Origin: Mariprofundus sp. EBB-1
GTDB taxonomy: Bacteria > Pseudomonadota > Zetaproteobacteria > Mariprofundales > Mariprofundaceae
Assembly (NCBI RefSeq): GCF_003665155.1
Contig: NZ_RCFQ01000005.1
Coordinates: 49,557-113,556 of the forward strand
DNA length: 64,000 bases
Direction: 5' to 3'
Numbering within the stretch: position 1 is the stretch's first letter; every line of letters begins with the position of its first letter. This document shows positions 19,582 through 28,045 of the stretch, piece after piece. The translations under genes and the position numbers were made by a program. The notes under the pieces were generated by a model. It was not told the DNA's origin. It did no database searches and worked only from the letters and a program-made list of their open reading frames with translations.

Positions 19582-19911
19582 TTATGGGTTTTTTAGTAGT
19601 GCTTTTGCAGCATCGGCCTGACGCATCCCACTATTCAGCGTAGCGATATCAGCACCTACAGCGCCCATATGCACTGCCAATTGCCTCTGAGTACGCCTTA
19701 AACGAATTTCAAGGTATTTGACTTGAGCCGAAAGCTCATCATCCAAGTCAGGGATTTCTATCATTCTGGCGCGCAATAGTTCCATTTCCCGACTGACTAG
19801 ATCCACACGCGCTGGCAGCTTCTGCCACTGCCTTTCCCTCATACAACGACTGAATGATTTGAGTGCTGCATCGCAACGATCAAGTTGGGTAGCTATGGTA
19901 TATTCTGCCAT
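19582..19911 (-). CDS. FliT-like small flagellar chaperone (tentative)
   Basis: A 109-residue, highly charged, helical protein lying between the two fliS genes on the same strand. It has the size, coiled-coil character and position (directly after fliS) of FliT proteins, which escort the FliD cap. I see no diagnostic motif, and FliT sequences are poorly conserved. The call rests on context. The ribosome binding site is not at ideal distance. Alternative: another small flagellar assembly protein. Confidence 0.55.
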   Translation of the reverse strand: MAEYTIATQLDRCDAALKSFSRCMRERQWQKLPARVDLVSREMELLRARMIEIPDLDDELSAQVKYLEIRLRRTQRQLAVHMGAVGADIATLNSGMRQADAAKALLKNP

Positions 19912-19970
19912 TAAATAAATCAGATCCTTTTATCGCGCATTCTGGCCATTCCTAGACTCTATCTAAACTG

Positions 19971-20405
19971 TTAGTAGCCGTAAGCCGCTGTAGCAGTTTG
20001 CATGCCACCCATAGATGCCTGTGAACGCATTGCAGGCTTCCGCTGCCTATCATCCAGTCCTTTCCAGGCATCACGCAGTGTCTGCGTTAACGCCATGGTT
20101 TCATCAATCGCCACAACAGAGCCACTGCACATGTCACTAACCAATCGTTCATTCATATAGATATAGAGTCTAGCCAGGTTGACTGCTACTTCACCACCCT
20201 CTTCCATATTCAAAGAGGTAGAGAGTTCAATCAACGCCTCAAGCGCACGTGCTGTCTGTTCGCTCTCAAGCATCATATCTTTACTTTCAACTCCCAGCCG
20301 TGCTCTGCCGAGTGATTTGTACAATGCATCGTACGTAAGAAGAACCAAACCTAAAGGAGTTGCTCCATCCACCTGATTGCCTTGATAAGCTTTATAACCT
20401 GTCAT
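19971..20405 (-). CDS. fliS: FliS-type flagellin export chaperone, paralogue 2
   Basis: A 144-residue FliS homologue directly downstream of fliD, the usual place for fliS. I use ATG 20405, which has GGAGG five bases before it, and not the upstream in-frame ATG at 20459. The family pattern is clear: GYKAYQGNQVDGATPLGLVL, then ALIELSTSLNMEEGGE. The C-terminus carries a short Ala/Met-rich tail absent from paralogue 1. Two copies may divide work between different export substrates, or one may have become a regulator; the sequence does not decide. Confidence 0.9.
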   Translation of the reverse strand: MTGYKAYQGNQVDGATPLGLVLLTYDALYKSLGRARLGVESKDMMLESEQTARALEALIELSTSLNMEEGGEVAVNLARLYIYMNERLVSDMCSGSVVAIDETMALTQTLRDAWKGLDDRQRKPAMRSQASMGGMQTATAAYGY

Positions 20406-20462
20406 ACTGCCTCCATGCGTTTTAGTTTTAAAGGCGATCATCGCCCTCTCATACACCAATAT

Positions 20463-20489
20463 CTATCGGTTATTATTCAGTAAACTAAA
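20463..20489 (-). promoter_or_regulatory. Sigma-28-like promoter of fliS paralogue 2
   Basis: On the minus strand, TTTAGTTT is followed after 11 bases by ACCGATAG. This is close to TAAAGTTT-N11-GCCGATAA with exact spacing. It sits between the fliD stop and the fliS start, so fliS and the fliT-like gene can be transcribed apart from fliD. Confidence 0.6.
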
Positions 20490-20508
20490 ATTAAATTTTA
20501 GTTTGTTC

Positions 20509-22869
20509 TTAATTCGTTCCATACTGAGCATTTATATTTTGCGTTAAGAAATCTCCCGATTGCTGTAAGGATGCCATAGCTGACTGCATACTGCTAAACT
20601 GCTGCATGAGCAGCACTCGCTGCCTTTCCATTTGATCTGTTAGGCTGGTTATTTTAGCTGTGATACCATCAAATGATGTCTGATCCGTCTCTATACTGTT
20701 TTGAATCAGCCCAAAAACAGGATTTGAATAGAGATCTAGTATGCCATCAAAGGCCGCAGCAATGCCAATGCCTACAGAGAGATCACCGACAACCCCTGTC
20801 GCTGTACCGGTATAAAGAACCGCTAATCCATCAACATTACCGCTACTACCGAGAAGCATCTGTCCTGTGCCGGTGGCAGCCAATCCATTGATCGTACCCG
20901 TCACATTTGCTCCAGCAAGAGCTTGATCTGCGATACCCAAACCGTTAACGCTTTGAGCAATAGAAAAACCACTACTAGCTCCAAATGAAGTAGATTCAAA
21001 TGCGATGGCGTTTCCAGATATTACAGCTGTCACAGGCAAAGCATAACGCCCTTCTGTCACAACTGTGTCACTGCCAAAGACAAGAGAGCCGCCACCTTCA
21101 TTATTAGCGGTCAGATTAACGGTCAACTGAGAATCCCCTGTTGTAATATCAGTCAGTGTAAGTTTTCCGTTGACATCAAGACTGGCTGTTACCTCCTGAT
21201 TAAAAACCGATTGAATTGCAGATAACAGACCAGAAACTGTATCCGTAGCAGGGTTGAGTATGGAGTAAGTACCACTCACTGAAACACCTGAGCGCAACGT
21301 ACCACTGATTGATATGGTATCACTGGCAGCGACTCCAACTCCATCAAGTGCTGAAAAACTTGTGCTCCCTGTAGCCGGAAGCGTGCTTGCAATCAAAGCC
21401 GTAGATAACTGATGTTGTTCCGTATAATTAGCTGAGAGCTCAGCATTTAAAGCTGTAATCATGGCACCTTGGCTTTGCCCTAAAGTCAAATTTACAATGG
21501 CTTGCCTGCTAGAGCCGGTATCAGTAATGGTAACAAGCTCATCAGCAGCCAGCCCCCCAGAGAGATCAGTTGCCCCGGTTACTGCCGCCTTTGCTGCAGC
21601 TTGTGTAACATTTACACTGTAGGATCCGGATGGGGTAGTCACTCCATTTGTGAGAAATTGGAGACTATTATTAGCACTACTTCCTTGCGCAACAAACAGA
21701 TCCCGAATGGCACTGGTGTCATTCGCTACAAACGTACTGAATCGATCTTCATTAATCAATAGTTGTCCATTTATATCCGGCTCAATACCAATCATCACCA
21801 GGCTATTGCGATCACTAGCCAGTCCGGGCACTGTTTTAAGCAAACTTGATGACATACTGCCTTTAATGGTAGCGAGCAACGGTTCACCTGCCAGGATACC
21901 ACTTGAACCAGTATTCACATCAAACTTATAATGGTCATCAATTAATGACTGTAAACTGTTATAGGCATCTATAAAGGATTGCACGTTGTCACGTATAGCC
22001 TGCTGATCCACGCTAATATTCACACCAACTGTAACCGCAGGATCAGCCTGTTTCAGACTCAAGGTCACACCGGATAATGCATCTGTAATGGTATTGCTGC
22101 TGCGGGTCATACTTAAGCCATCAATAGAAAATTGGGCATCCAGAGGGGATTGCAGCACTTGATGGGCGTTCGATTGTCCAACGGCACCAAGCTGAAGTGA
22201 AGAGAGGGTGCCACCCGTATTTGCATCCAGAGCAGTACCACTAAGCGTAAACCCTGTCACTCCAGTAGCATCCGAAGCCAGAATTAATCGAAAATCATTA
22301 TCAGCCACTTTCATTACCGATGCAGTGACGCCTGTAGCGGACGACCCACTATTGAGTTGATTAATATTAGCGGCGATATCATTTAAAGAATCTGATGTTG
22401 AAACTGTAACCGTAGCACCCTCGATCAAAAAACTACCGCTTATATTCATCGCCGTAGTCGCAGCCGCAATCGCTGTCCCAGCGCTATCTTTCACTGCTCT
22501 CAATGATGAGAGACGTTCGGCCTGTGCTGTTTGGGTTATAACTATATTATGTTGTCCAGCTGAAACACCGGAAGTGCCACTAATATCAACAAGAGATGCT
22601 GCAGTAACCGTTGAAGAACTACTGGACAGACTAGCTGAATACCCAAAAAATGTAGCTTCATCAGCCAGCGCAATGGATGTGCTCCGCAAATTTCTGGATG
22701 CATCGTTAATTAAAAGAAGAGCATCTTGTTTAGCTGTAAGATTATCCTGTCTCTGTTGTAATTGGTTAATTTCAAACTTGCGCAAGCCCAAGATACCATC
22801 AACAGCCGCAGGCACATCAAATCCAGCCACTTGGCCGGAAATGATGCTTCCAATTCCTGTATCCGCCAT
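20509..22869 (-). CDS. fliD: FliD, flagellar filament cap (hook-associated protein 2)
   Basis: A 786-residue secreted protein that forms the filament tip and helps flagellin fold. The FliD N-terminal domain is clear (GIGSIISGQVAGFDVPAAVD with a coiled-coil heptad region to about residue 55). The C-terminal domain contains the ITSLTDQMERQRVLLMQQFSSM helix. The middle is rich in Ser, Thr, Gly and Ala, with repeated beta domains (flagellin_IN-like motifs). At 786 residues it is longer than the 450-700 usual in the family because of this central part. It starts three bases after flaG, so the two are coupled. Confidence 0.92.
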   Translation of the reverse strand: MADTGIGSIISGQVAGFDVPAAVDGILGLRKFEINQLQQRQDNLTAKQDALLLINDASRNLRSTSIALADEATFFGYSASLSSSSSTVTAASLVDISGTSGVSAGQHNIVITQTAQAERLSSLRAVKDSAGTAIAAATTAMNISGSFLIEGATVTVSTSDSLNDIAANINQLNSGSSATGVTASVMKVADNDFRLILASDATGVTGFTLSGTALDANTGGTLSSLQLGAVGQSNAHQVLQSPLDAQFSIDGLSMTRSSNTITDALSGVTLSLKQADPAVTVGVNISVDQQAIRDNVQSFIDAYNSLQSLIDDHYKFDVNTGSSGILAGEPLLATIKGSMSSSLLKTVPGLASDRNSLVMIGIEPDINGQLLINEDRFSTFVANDTSAIRDLFVAQGSSANNSLQFLTNGVTTPSGSYSVNVTQAAAKAAVTGATDLSGGLAADELVTITDTGSSRQAIVNLTLGQSQGAMITALNAELSANYTEQHQLSTALIASTLPATGSTSFSALDGVGVAASDTISISGTLRSGVSVSGTYSILNPATDTVSGLLSAIQSVFNQEVTASLDVNGKLTLTDITTGDSQLTVNLTANNEGGGSLVFGSDTVVTEGRYALPVTAVISGNAIAFESTSFGASSGFSIAQSVNGLGIADQALAGANVTGTINGLAATGTGQMLLGSSGNVDGLAVLYTGTATGVVGDLSVGIGIAAAFDGILDLYSNPVFGLIQNSIETDQTSFDGITAKITSLTDQMERQRVLLMQQFSSMQSAMASLQQSGDFLTQNINAQYGTN

Positions 22870-22872
22870 AAT

Positions 22873-23250
22873 TTAGACCTGTTTATCCAGCAATAAGCCC
22901 ACCATCTCTTTCATAAAGATTTTATGTTGAATAAAGTCTTTTGATGGTATTTCACGAATCACTTCACCGCTATGTTTATCTGTCACGGTAACAAACAGTT
23001 GCCCAAGCTTCTCTTCATAACCAAATGCAATCGATTCACCCGATGATCCTGATGAAACATTGGCCTGTTGAATCGCTTTTTGTAAATCCTGCGTACTCAC
23101 TTTCTGTTCTACTTTATTTTGTACATTCTGTTGAACCGGAGGAGTCGGACTAGCTTGTGGTTGGCTTACCGGGCGAACATTTGCAGAACCCACATTCAGC
23201 GAAGAAAGCACAGGACTAGATTGAACGATATTGTTTTGAATTGCAGTCAT
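22873..23250 (-). CDS. flaG: FlaG family flagellar protein
   Basis: A 125-residue protein with a low-complexity N-terminal half rich in Gln, Pro, Ser and Val, and a conserved C-terminal FlaG domain (LFVTVTDKHSGEVIREIPSKD, then KEMVGLLLDK). FlaG affects filament length in several bacteria but is not structural in all. An AAGGAGG ribosome binding site precedes the ATG. It lies between fliC and fliD, the usual gene order for polar flagella. Confidence 0.88.
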   Translation of the reverse strand: MTAIQNNIVQSSPVLSSLNVGSANVRPVSQPQASPTPPVQQNVQNKVEQKVSTQDLQKAIQQANVSSGSSGESIAFGYEEKLGQLFVTVTDKHSGEVIREIPSKDFIQHKIFMKEMVGLLLDKQV

Positions 23251-23280
23251 GTCTTACCTCCTTGCCTTTTTAGGGTTTAA

Positions 23281-23304
23281 CCCTCTCCCATCACTGGGAG
23301 AGGG
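23281..23304 (-). terminator. Hairpin after fliC
   Basis: A perfect 10-base stem (CCCTCTCCCA / TGGGAGAGGG) with a four-base loop lies between fliC and flaG. No good T-run follows on the minus strand, so it may attenuate transcription or protect the flagellin mRNA 3' end rather than stop it fully, leaving flaG-fliD partly dependent on fliC read-through. Confidence 0.55.
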
Positions 23305-23318
23305 CTATATCCTGCCTC

Positions 23319-24512
23319 TTATCTGAACAGTGACAATACGTTCTGTGCTGCCTGATTAGCCTGAGCCAACATTGAAGTGCCAGCCTGAGTAAGAATCTGA
23401 TTCTTCGTGAAATTAGCCATTTCAGCAGCCATATCAGCATCCCTGATAGAGGATACAGCCGCAGTGGACTGTTCGATACTGGTTGACAGGTTAGCCTGCA
23501 CAAAGCTCAGCTGGTTCTGGGTAGCACCCAGATCAGCACGCTGAGTGATCAAGGTATCCAGAGCATCCTTAGACGTTGTGATGTATGCCTGAGCACCAGC
23601 CTGAGTAGTCAATGAGGTTGCAGCCGTTCCTGCAAGCCCAAGCCCTGCAGTAGTATATTTTTGCTGCAAATTCACAGTCACCTGATTATTACCTGCTGCA
23701 TCATTGTCTGCTCCAACCTGGAACGCCAGAGCCGAAGTATAGACACCTGCGCCAGCAGCAGAAGCGGTCACATCAGCCACTACTGTAGTTACACCAGCGG
23801 TAGGAGCATTTGCAAGCGTAGCTGCAGCAGTACCGGTTAGAGTTGCCCCGTTATCCATCGCTACAGTGAATGCGCCACCAGCAGTTAGAGTTGCAGTACC
23901 TGCAGATCCATCAGCACCGGCAACGGTAAGAGTATCACCAGCAACACTCGTCTGAGATGCAGTGTAGCTATAAGTAGTGGATACACCACCATCAGTTGGA
24001 GCAGTAGTAGTCAATGACGTTACAGAACCAGTACCCGCTGTAGTCTGAGCAAGACTGAAAGTAACACCAGTGACAGCTGCAGAGTTAGCATCTATGCCGT
24101 TAAGTAAATTTACGCCATTGTAATTGGTTGAACCAGCGATTTTGTCAATCTGAGTTTCCAGTTTGATGCGTTCTGCATCCAGTTTAACCAGTTCGCCTGC
24201 ATTGTTTGCAGATGAAGCCTGTGTTGCCAGTGTTTGGATACGAACAACCATATTTTGAATTTCGTTAACGCCCGCATCAGCCATTTTCACCATTGCAGTT
24301 GCCTGTGTAGCATTCTGACTGGCTGCTTTCAGGCGTGATGTCTGGGCATCCAACTTGGATGAAATCGCAAAACCAGATGCATCATCTGATGCACCGTTAA
24401 TACGGAAGCCAGATGACAAACGATTCAACGACTGATTCATGTTGGTACTATTTGTATTAAGATTTTTCAGTGCGGTCATTGCCGCGTTATTGGTTTGAAC
24501 TGTTAATGCCAT
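23319..24512 (-). CDS. fliC: Flagellin
   Basis: A 397-residue filament subunit. The N-terminal D0/D1 helices are typical (MALTVQTNNAAMTAL ... SLNRLSSGFRINGASDDASG). So is the C-terminal helix, ending QAGTSMLAQANQAAQNVLSL. The variable middle, about residues 150-290, is rich in Thr, Ala, Gly and Ser, residues suited to O-glycosylation. A large glycosyltransferase gene is divergently placed next door. A GGAGAG ribosome binding site precedes the ATG, and two sigma-28-like promoters lie upstream. Confidence 0.97.
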   Translation of the reverse strand: MALTVQTNNAAMTALKNLNTNSTNMNQSLNRLSSGFRINGASDDASGFAISSKLDAQTSRLKAASQNATQATAMVKMADAGVNEIQNMVVRIQTLATQASSANNAGELVKLDAERIKLETQIDKIAGSTNYNGVNLLNGIDANSAAVTGVTFSLAQTTAGTGSVTSLTTTAPTDGGVSTTYSYTASQTSVAGDTLTVAGADGSAGTATLTAGGAFTVAMDNGATLTGTAAATLANAPTAGVTTVVADVTASAAGAGVYTSALAFQVGADNDAAGNNQVTVNLQQKYTTAGLGLAGTAATSLTTQAGAQAYITTSKDALDTLITQRADLGATQNQLSFVQANLSTSIEQSTAAVSSIRDADMAAEMANFTKNQILTQAGTSMLAQANQAAQNVLSLFR

Positions 24513-24617
24513 TGTATCTCTCCTTGAGTTATATTAATACGTGAACGACATCATGCCTTGTCACGGTGGGGATTATCCCCTAACAAGATCTGTTCCTCAG
24601 CCCTTGTACTATATGTG

Positions 24618-24643
24618 TATCGGAAGAAAAAAGATCAACTTTA
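24618..24643 (-). promoter_or_regulatory. Sigma-28-like promoter of fliC (proximal)
   Basis: On the minus strand: TAAA, 15 bases, TCCGATA. Spacing is exact and the -10 matches the flagellar consensus in six of the core bases. It would give a leader of about 100 bases for fliC. Confidence 0.72.
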
Positions 24644-24695
24644 ATTTTTATCAAACTTCTCTCATTCCACTTTCTCTCACACTAGCACATAAGAG

Positions 24696-24721
24696 TATCG
24701 GTGAAAAAAATGAGCACTTTA
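24696..24721 (-). promoter_or_regulatory. Sigma-28-like promoter of fliC (distal)
   Basis: A second TAAA-N15-ACCGATA on the minus strand, 78 bases upstream of the first. The spacing and flanks are the same (both are preceded by an A/T tract). Two tandem flagellar promoters would raise flagellin output. Confidence 0.65.
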
Positions 24722-24724
24722 ATT

Positions 24725-24742
24725 TTTGGCACAATATGTGCT
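24725..24742 (+). promoter_or_regulatory. Sigma-54-like promoter of the flagellin glycosyltransferase gene
   Basis: TTTGGCACAATATGTGCTC has GG and GC ten bases apart (24728-24729 and 24740-24741), as required for sigma-54, and a good -24 half. It would start transcription about 25 bases before the ribosome binding site of the gene at 24778. The core GCACA-ATA-TGTGC is also a small palindrome, so an operator is possible. Confidence 0.4.
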
Positions 24743-24777
24743 CACACTGGTTTAATCTCTCAAACAGGAAAAAAACC

Positions 24778-27700
24778 ATGAACAAAAAACAAGTTCAAAC
24801 ACATAAACTTATAAATGATATCAGCCAGCTTTACACGCGCGGGTTGTATAGTGATGCAGAGCTATTATGCAAAAGAGCACTTGCACTAGAGCCCGACAAC
24901 ATTCCCATTCACCTCCTGTATGCACGCTCTTTGTATAACCAACTTAAACCGCAGGAATCAATTCCATTATTGGAACAAGCCATTAAACTTGCTCCCGACA
25001 ATGAAGATGTCAGGACACTGCTTATGGCCAGTTATATAGACTCAAGCAACCTTCCTAAAATGATTGAACTTTCTGATATTTTTCAAAACCAACCCAGAAA
25101 TAACAATGAACTTATTCTTGCCTATCGATGCTACCTGTCGGCCTGTGACTGGGACTCTGCAGCAAAGCTTGAAAATGAAATGCTCCTTGCCACATCTGAA
25201 AATAATCCTGATCACGAAGTGCTACCTGCATTGCTCTTAGCACTCAATGGACGCCCCAATATTTCTCCTGAATTAGACTTTCAATTACATAGGGAATGGG
25301 GAAAAAGCAATCCTAATGTGCCTGAAATAAGACCACCCAAAGTTCAAGGGCGTATTCGCATCGCATATATCTCAGGCGATTTTTACAGACACCCCGTTGC
25401 CTACTTTATGCATCAAATCATTCCTGCCCATAACAGAGATGAGTTTGAGGTATACTGCTTCGCTCATCTTTCCGGACGAGAGGATGATTTGACCAAACAG
25501 TTTATCGAGGATTCAGATCAATTCTTTGATATTACAAACATGAACAATAAAGCCCTACACGACCTCATGAGAACGCATAATATCCACATTGCCATTGACC
25601 TCTCTGGCCACACCACTTGTAGTCGTACTGCTGCTTTTGCACTGCGCTTAGCACCTGTACAAATATCCTATCTCGGATACCCAAACACAACAGGTCTTGA
25701 GGCGATGGATTTCCACATTACAGATCCTTTTTGTGAAGATGAAAATCATGGAACCCAATATATTGAAAAGCTACTAACCATGCCTAAAACGTTTCTCAAT
25801 TACGGGGTCAGTTGGGATCTAAAGAGATCCGAGAACGCACCATGTATAGAGAAAGGTTATATTACATTTGGATCGTTCAATAATGGGCGCAAAATTAATC
25901 TAGAAGTGGTCGAAGTATGGAGCTCAATCCTCTCCCAGGTTAAGCATTCACGTATGCATTTAAAGTTCCCCGGATGTGACTATGATCTCATCCAGAAGAA
26001 TTTATATAAAGCCTTTGCAAAGTTTGGCATTGAATCGTCACGGATAACAACCCTGTCACGCACATCACTGGAAGAGCATATGCTCGGATATAATGACATC
26101 GACATTGCACTGGATACCTTTCCATATACTGGCACCACCACCACATGTGAAGCTCTTGCAATGGGGGTTCCTGTCGTTACGCTGGTTGGAGCAAAGCATG
26201 CCAATCGGGTCTCATATTCAATCCTGAAAAATATTGGATTTGAAAGCACTATCGCCTTCAGTAACCAAGAATATATTGAAAAAGCAGTCAACTTAGCAGG
26301 TAACCCAGAAGGTTTAAGGATCATCCGATCATCATTGCCAATTCTTTTACAGCACTCTCCCGTCAAACAAATTCATCCATTTATAAATGATTTGGAAAAC
26401 CTATACAAGGAAGCCTGCCACAAAAAAGGCCTCGATCTTTCAGAAATCGAACAACCCTCAGACAACACTCTAGAACAACAAAATGATCCCTTGCCAACCA
26501 GATCAGCACACGATAATTCTGCCTCATCAACTATCAATATGCTTGATGGCACTACTGACATGCAAGAACAAGAAGTAAAAAGCATTTCTACATCTCTTAC
26601 CCTGTCCATCAATGGTGGAATTCAAATTGTGGTGCCTAATGATCTGAATCTCATGACTCCATATGTATTAACTGAACAACAAGACTGGTTTGAGGACGAA
26701 ATAATATTCATTAGAAAAATCATTAAATCGGGCATGAAAGTTGTGGATATTGGGGCAAACTATGGCTGTTATAGCATGACCTTTTCCAGTTTAGTTGGAG
26801 ACAAAGGGCACTTATGGGCCTTTGAACCAGCAAACAGTACAGTTTCATTTCTCAAGGAAAGTATTAAAATCAATCATTTTAAACAGGTTACCTTGATAAA
26901 AGCGGCACTATCCAATCGCGAAGGCACTGCTGAACTGTTATTGCAGGCCAACAGCGAATTAAATTCCATTTCAACATCAGGATCTAGCAATAGCGCAAGG
27001 GAGTCAGTTCCATTAAAACGCCTCGATGACTGTATTAAGAGCTATCAATGGCGGGATATTGCTTTTGTCAAACTGGATGCAGAAGGTGAAGAGATACGTA
27101 TTCTTGAAGGTGGCCAAGAATTCTTTTCCCGCTTCTCACCACTAGTCATGTTTGAATTAAAACACGGAGACCAAGTCAATGAGGGCTTAATACAAAAGTT
27201 TGAGAGTATGGACTATCATTCATTCGTCCTGACGCCAGGAATACAAATTCTCACCCCATTCAGCCCTGATGAGCATCAAGATATCTATCTGCTCAATTTA
27301 TTTTGCTGTAAAGAGGACAGAGCAAAACAGCTTGCTGACGACGGTTTTCTTATCCTTAAGGTGGATGATAACTGTGATAGTCCTACTACAAGGTGGCAAC
27401 AACACCTTGCAAATTTCCCATATGCCAGTGAATTAATTGATCCATGGCAATCACAACAACCCGAGGAGCACCCAGAAGGATGGGAAATTTATGAACTTGC
27501 ATTAAATCAGTACGCTTCAGCACAAGCGAGTGATCAACCAGCAACAAAACTTTCACATCTACAACAGTCATTTATAAATATGGTTTCCCTACTAGACATC
27601 CACGTTTCCATTCCACGATTAATGACCCTGACTCGCATTGCCAGCGAATTAGGTCATCGAGGCGTAGCTGTTCAGGTGTTGAACCAAATTGCACAACATC

Positions 27701-27975
27701 TGGAACAAGAGAAAATTTTCATCCCATCAGAACCATTCCTTGCTGTTTCATCCACAGCCGAACATCTCAATCCTGACAATAGATTACTCGATTGGTCGCT
27801 AGCGACAGTCTTGGCCAGCAAAGAAAAACGTCAGGCATTTTCATCTTACTTTACTGGCCAATCATCACTACCTGAAATCGAACGATTCCTTTCTCTGGGG
27901 TTTCACGATGAAGAGATGATTAGGAGAAAGGATCTGATTCGTCAGCGGTTTCAACCCGGTGCCATACTTACATGA
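24778..27975 (+). CDS. TPR - GT41 (OGT-like) glycosyltransferase - FkbM methyltransferase fusion
   Basis: A 1065-residue cytoplasmic protein. Order: TPR helices (~15-110); a GT41/SPINDLY-type O-GlcNAc transferase domain (~190-530) with YISGDF, the DLSGHT motif, APVQISYLGYPNTTG and DTFPYTGTTTTCEAL; a linker; an FkbM-type methyltransferase (~630-795) with VVDIGANYG and LDAEGEE; and a helical C-terminal part (~800-1065) I do not recognise. The start is ATG 24778 (AGGAAA before it). The frame is open 79 codons upstream, but that stretch holds the promoters of both genes. Placed divergently from flagellin, it probably glycosylates FliC and may methylate the sugar. Confidence 0.88.
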   Translation: MNKKQVQTHKLINDISQLYTRGLYSDAELLCKRALALEPDNIPIHLLYARSLYNQLKPQESIPLLEQAIKLAPDNEDVRTLLMASYIDSSNLPKMIELSDIFQNQPRNNNELILAYRCYLSACDWDSAAKLENEMLLATSENNPDHEVLPALLLALNGRPNISPELDFQLHREWGKSNPNVPEIRPPKVQGRIRIAYISGDFYRHPVAYFMHQIIPAHNRDEFEVYCFAHLSGREDDLTKQFIEDSDQFFDITNMNNKALHDLMRTHNIHIAIDLSGHTTCSRTAAFALRLAPVQISYLGYPNTTGLEAMDFHITDPFCEDENHGTQYIEKLLTMPKTFLNYGVSWDLKRSENAPCIEKGYITFGSFNNGRKINLEVVEVWSSILSQVKHSRMHLKFPGCDYDLIQKNLYKAFAKFGIESSRITTLSRTSLEEHMLGYNDIDIALDTFPYTGTTTTCEALAMGVPVVTLVGAKHANRVSYSILKNIGFESTIAFSNQEYIEKAVNLAGNPEGLRIIRSSLPILLQHSPVKQIHPFINDLENLYKEACHKKGLDLSEIEQPSDNTLEQQNDPLPTRSAHDNSASSTINMLDGTTDMQEQEVKSISTSLTLSINGGIQIVVPNDLNLMTPYVLTEQQDWFEDEIIFIRKIIKSGMKVVDIGANYGCYSMTFSSLVGDKGHLWAFEPANSTVSFLKESIKINHFKQVTLIKAALSNREGTAELLLQANSELNSISTSGSSNSARESVPLKRLDDCIKSYQWRDIAFVKLDAEGEEIRILEGGQEFFSRFSPLVMFELKHGDQVNEGLIQKFESMDYHSFVLTPGIQILTPFSPDEHQDIYLLNLFCCKEDRAKQLADDGFLILKVDDNCDSPTTRWQQHLANFPYASELIDPWQSQQPEEHPEGWEIYELALNQYASAQASDQPATKLSHLQQSFINMVSLLDIHVSIPRLMTLTRIASELGHRGVAVQVLNQIAQHLEQEKIFIPSEPFLAVSSTAEHLNPDNRLLDWSLATVLASKEKRQAFSSYFTGQSSLPEIERFLSLGFHDEEMIRRKDLIRQRFQPGAILT

Positions 27976-28045
27976 CAGCTTAAATCCATTGGAGCATAAA
28001 CATCTCAGTAGCTATTCGTAGACAGCGCCGAGTGGAGTTCATACA

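Noticed and set aside
24541..24777. 79-codon N-terminal extension of the glycosyltransferase frame
   Set aside because: The stretch holds three promoter-like sites and no ribosome binding site; ATG 24778 has one. The extension would also give a sequence unlike TPR proteins.
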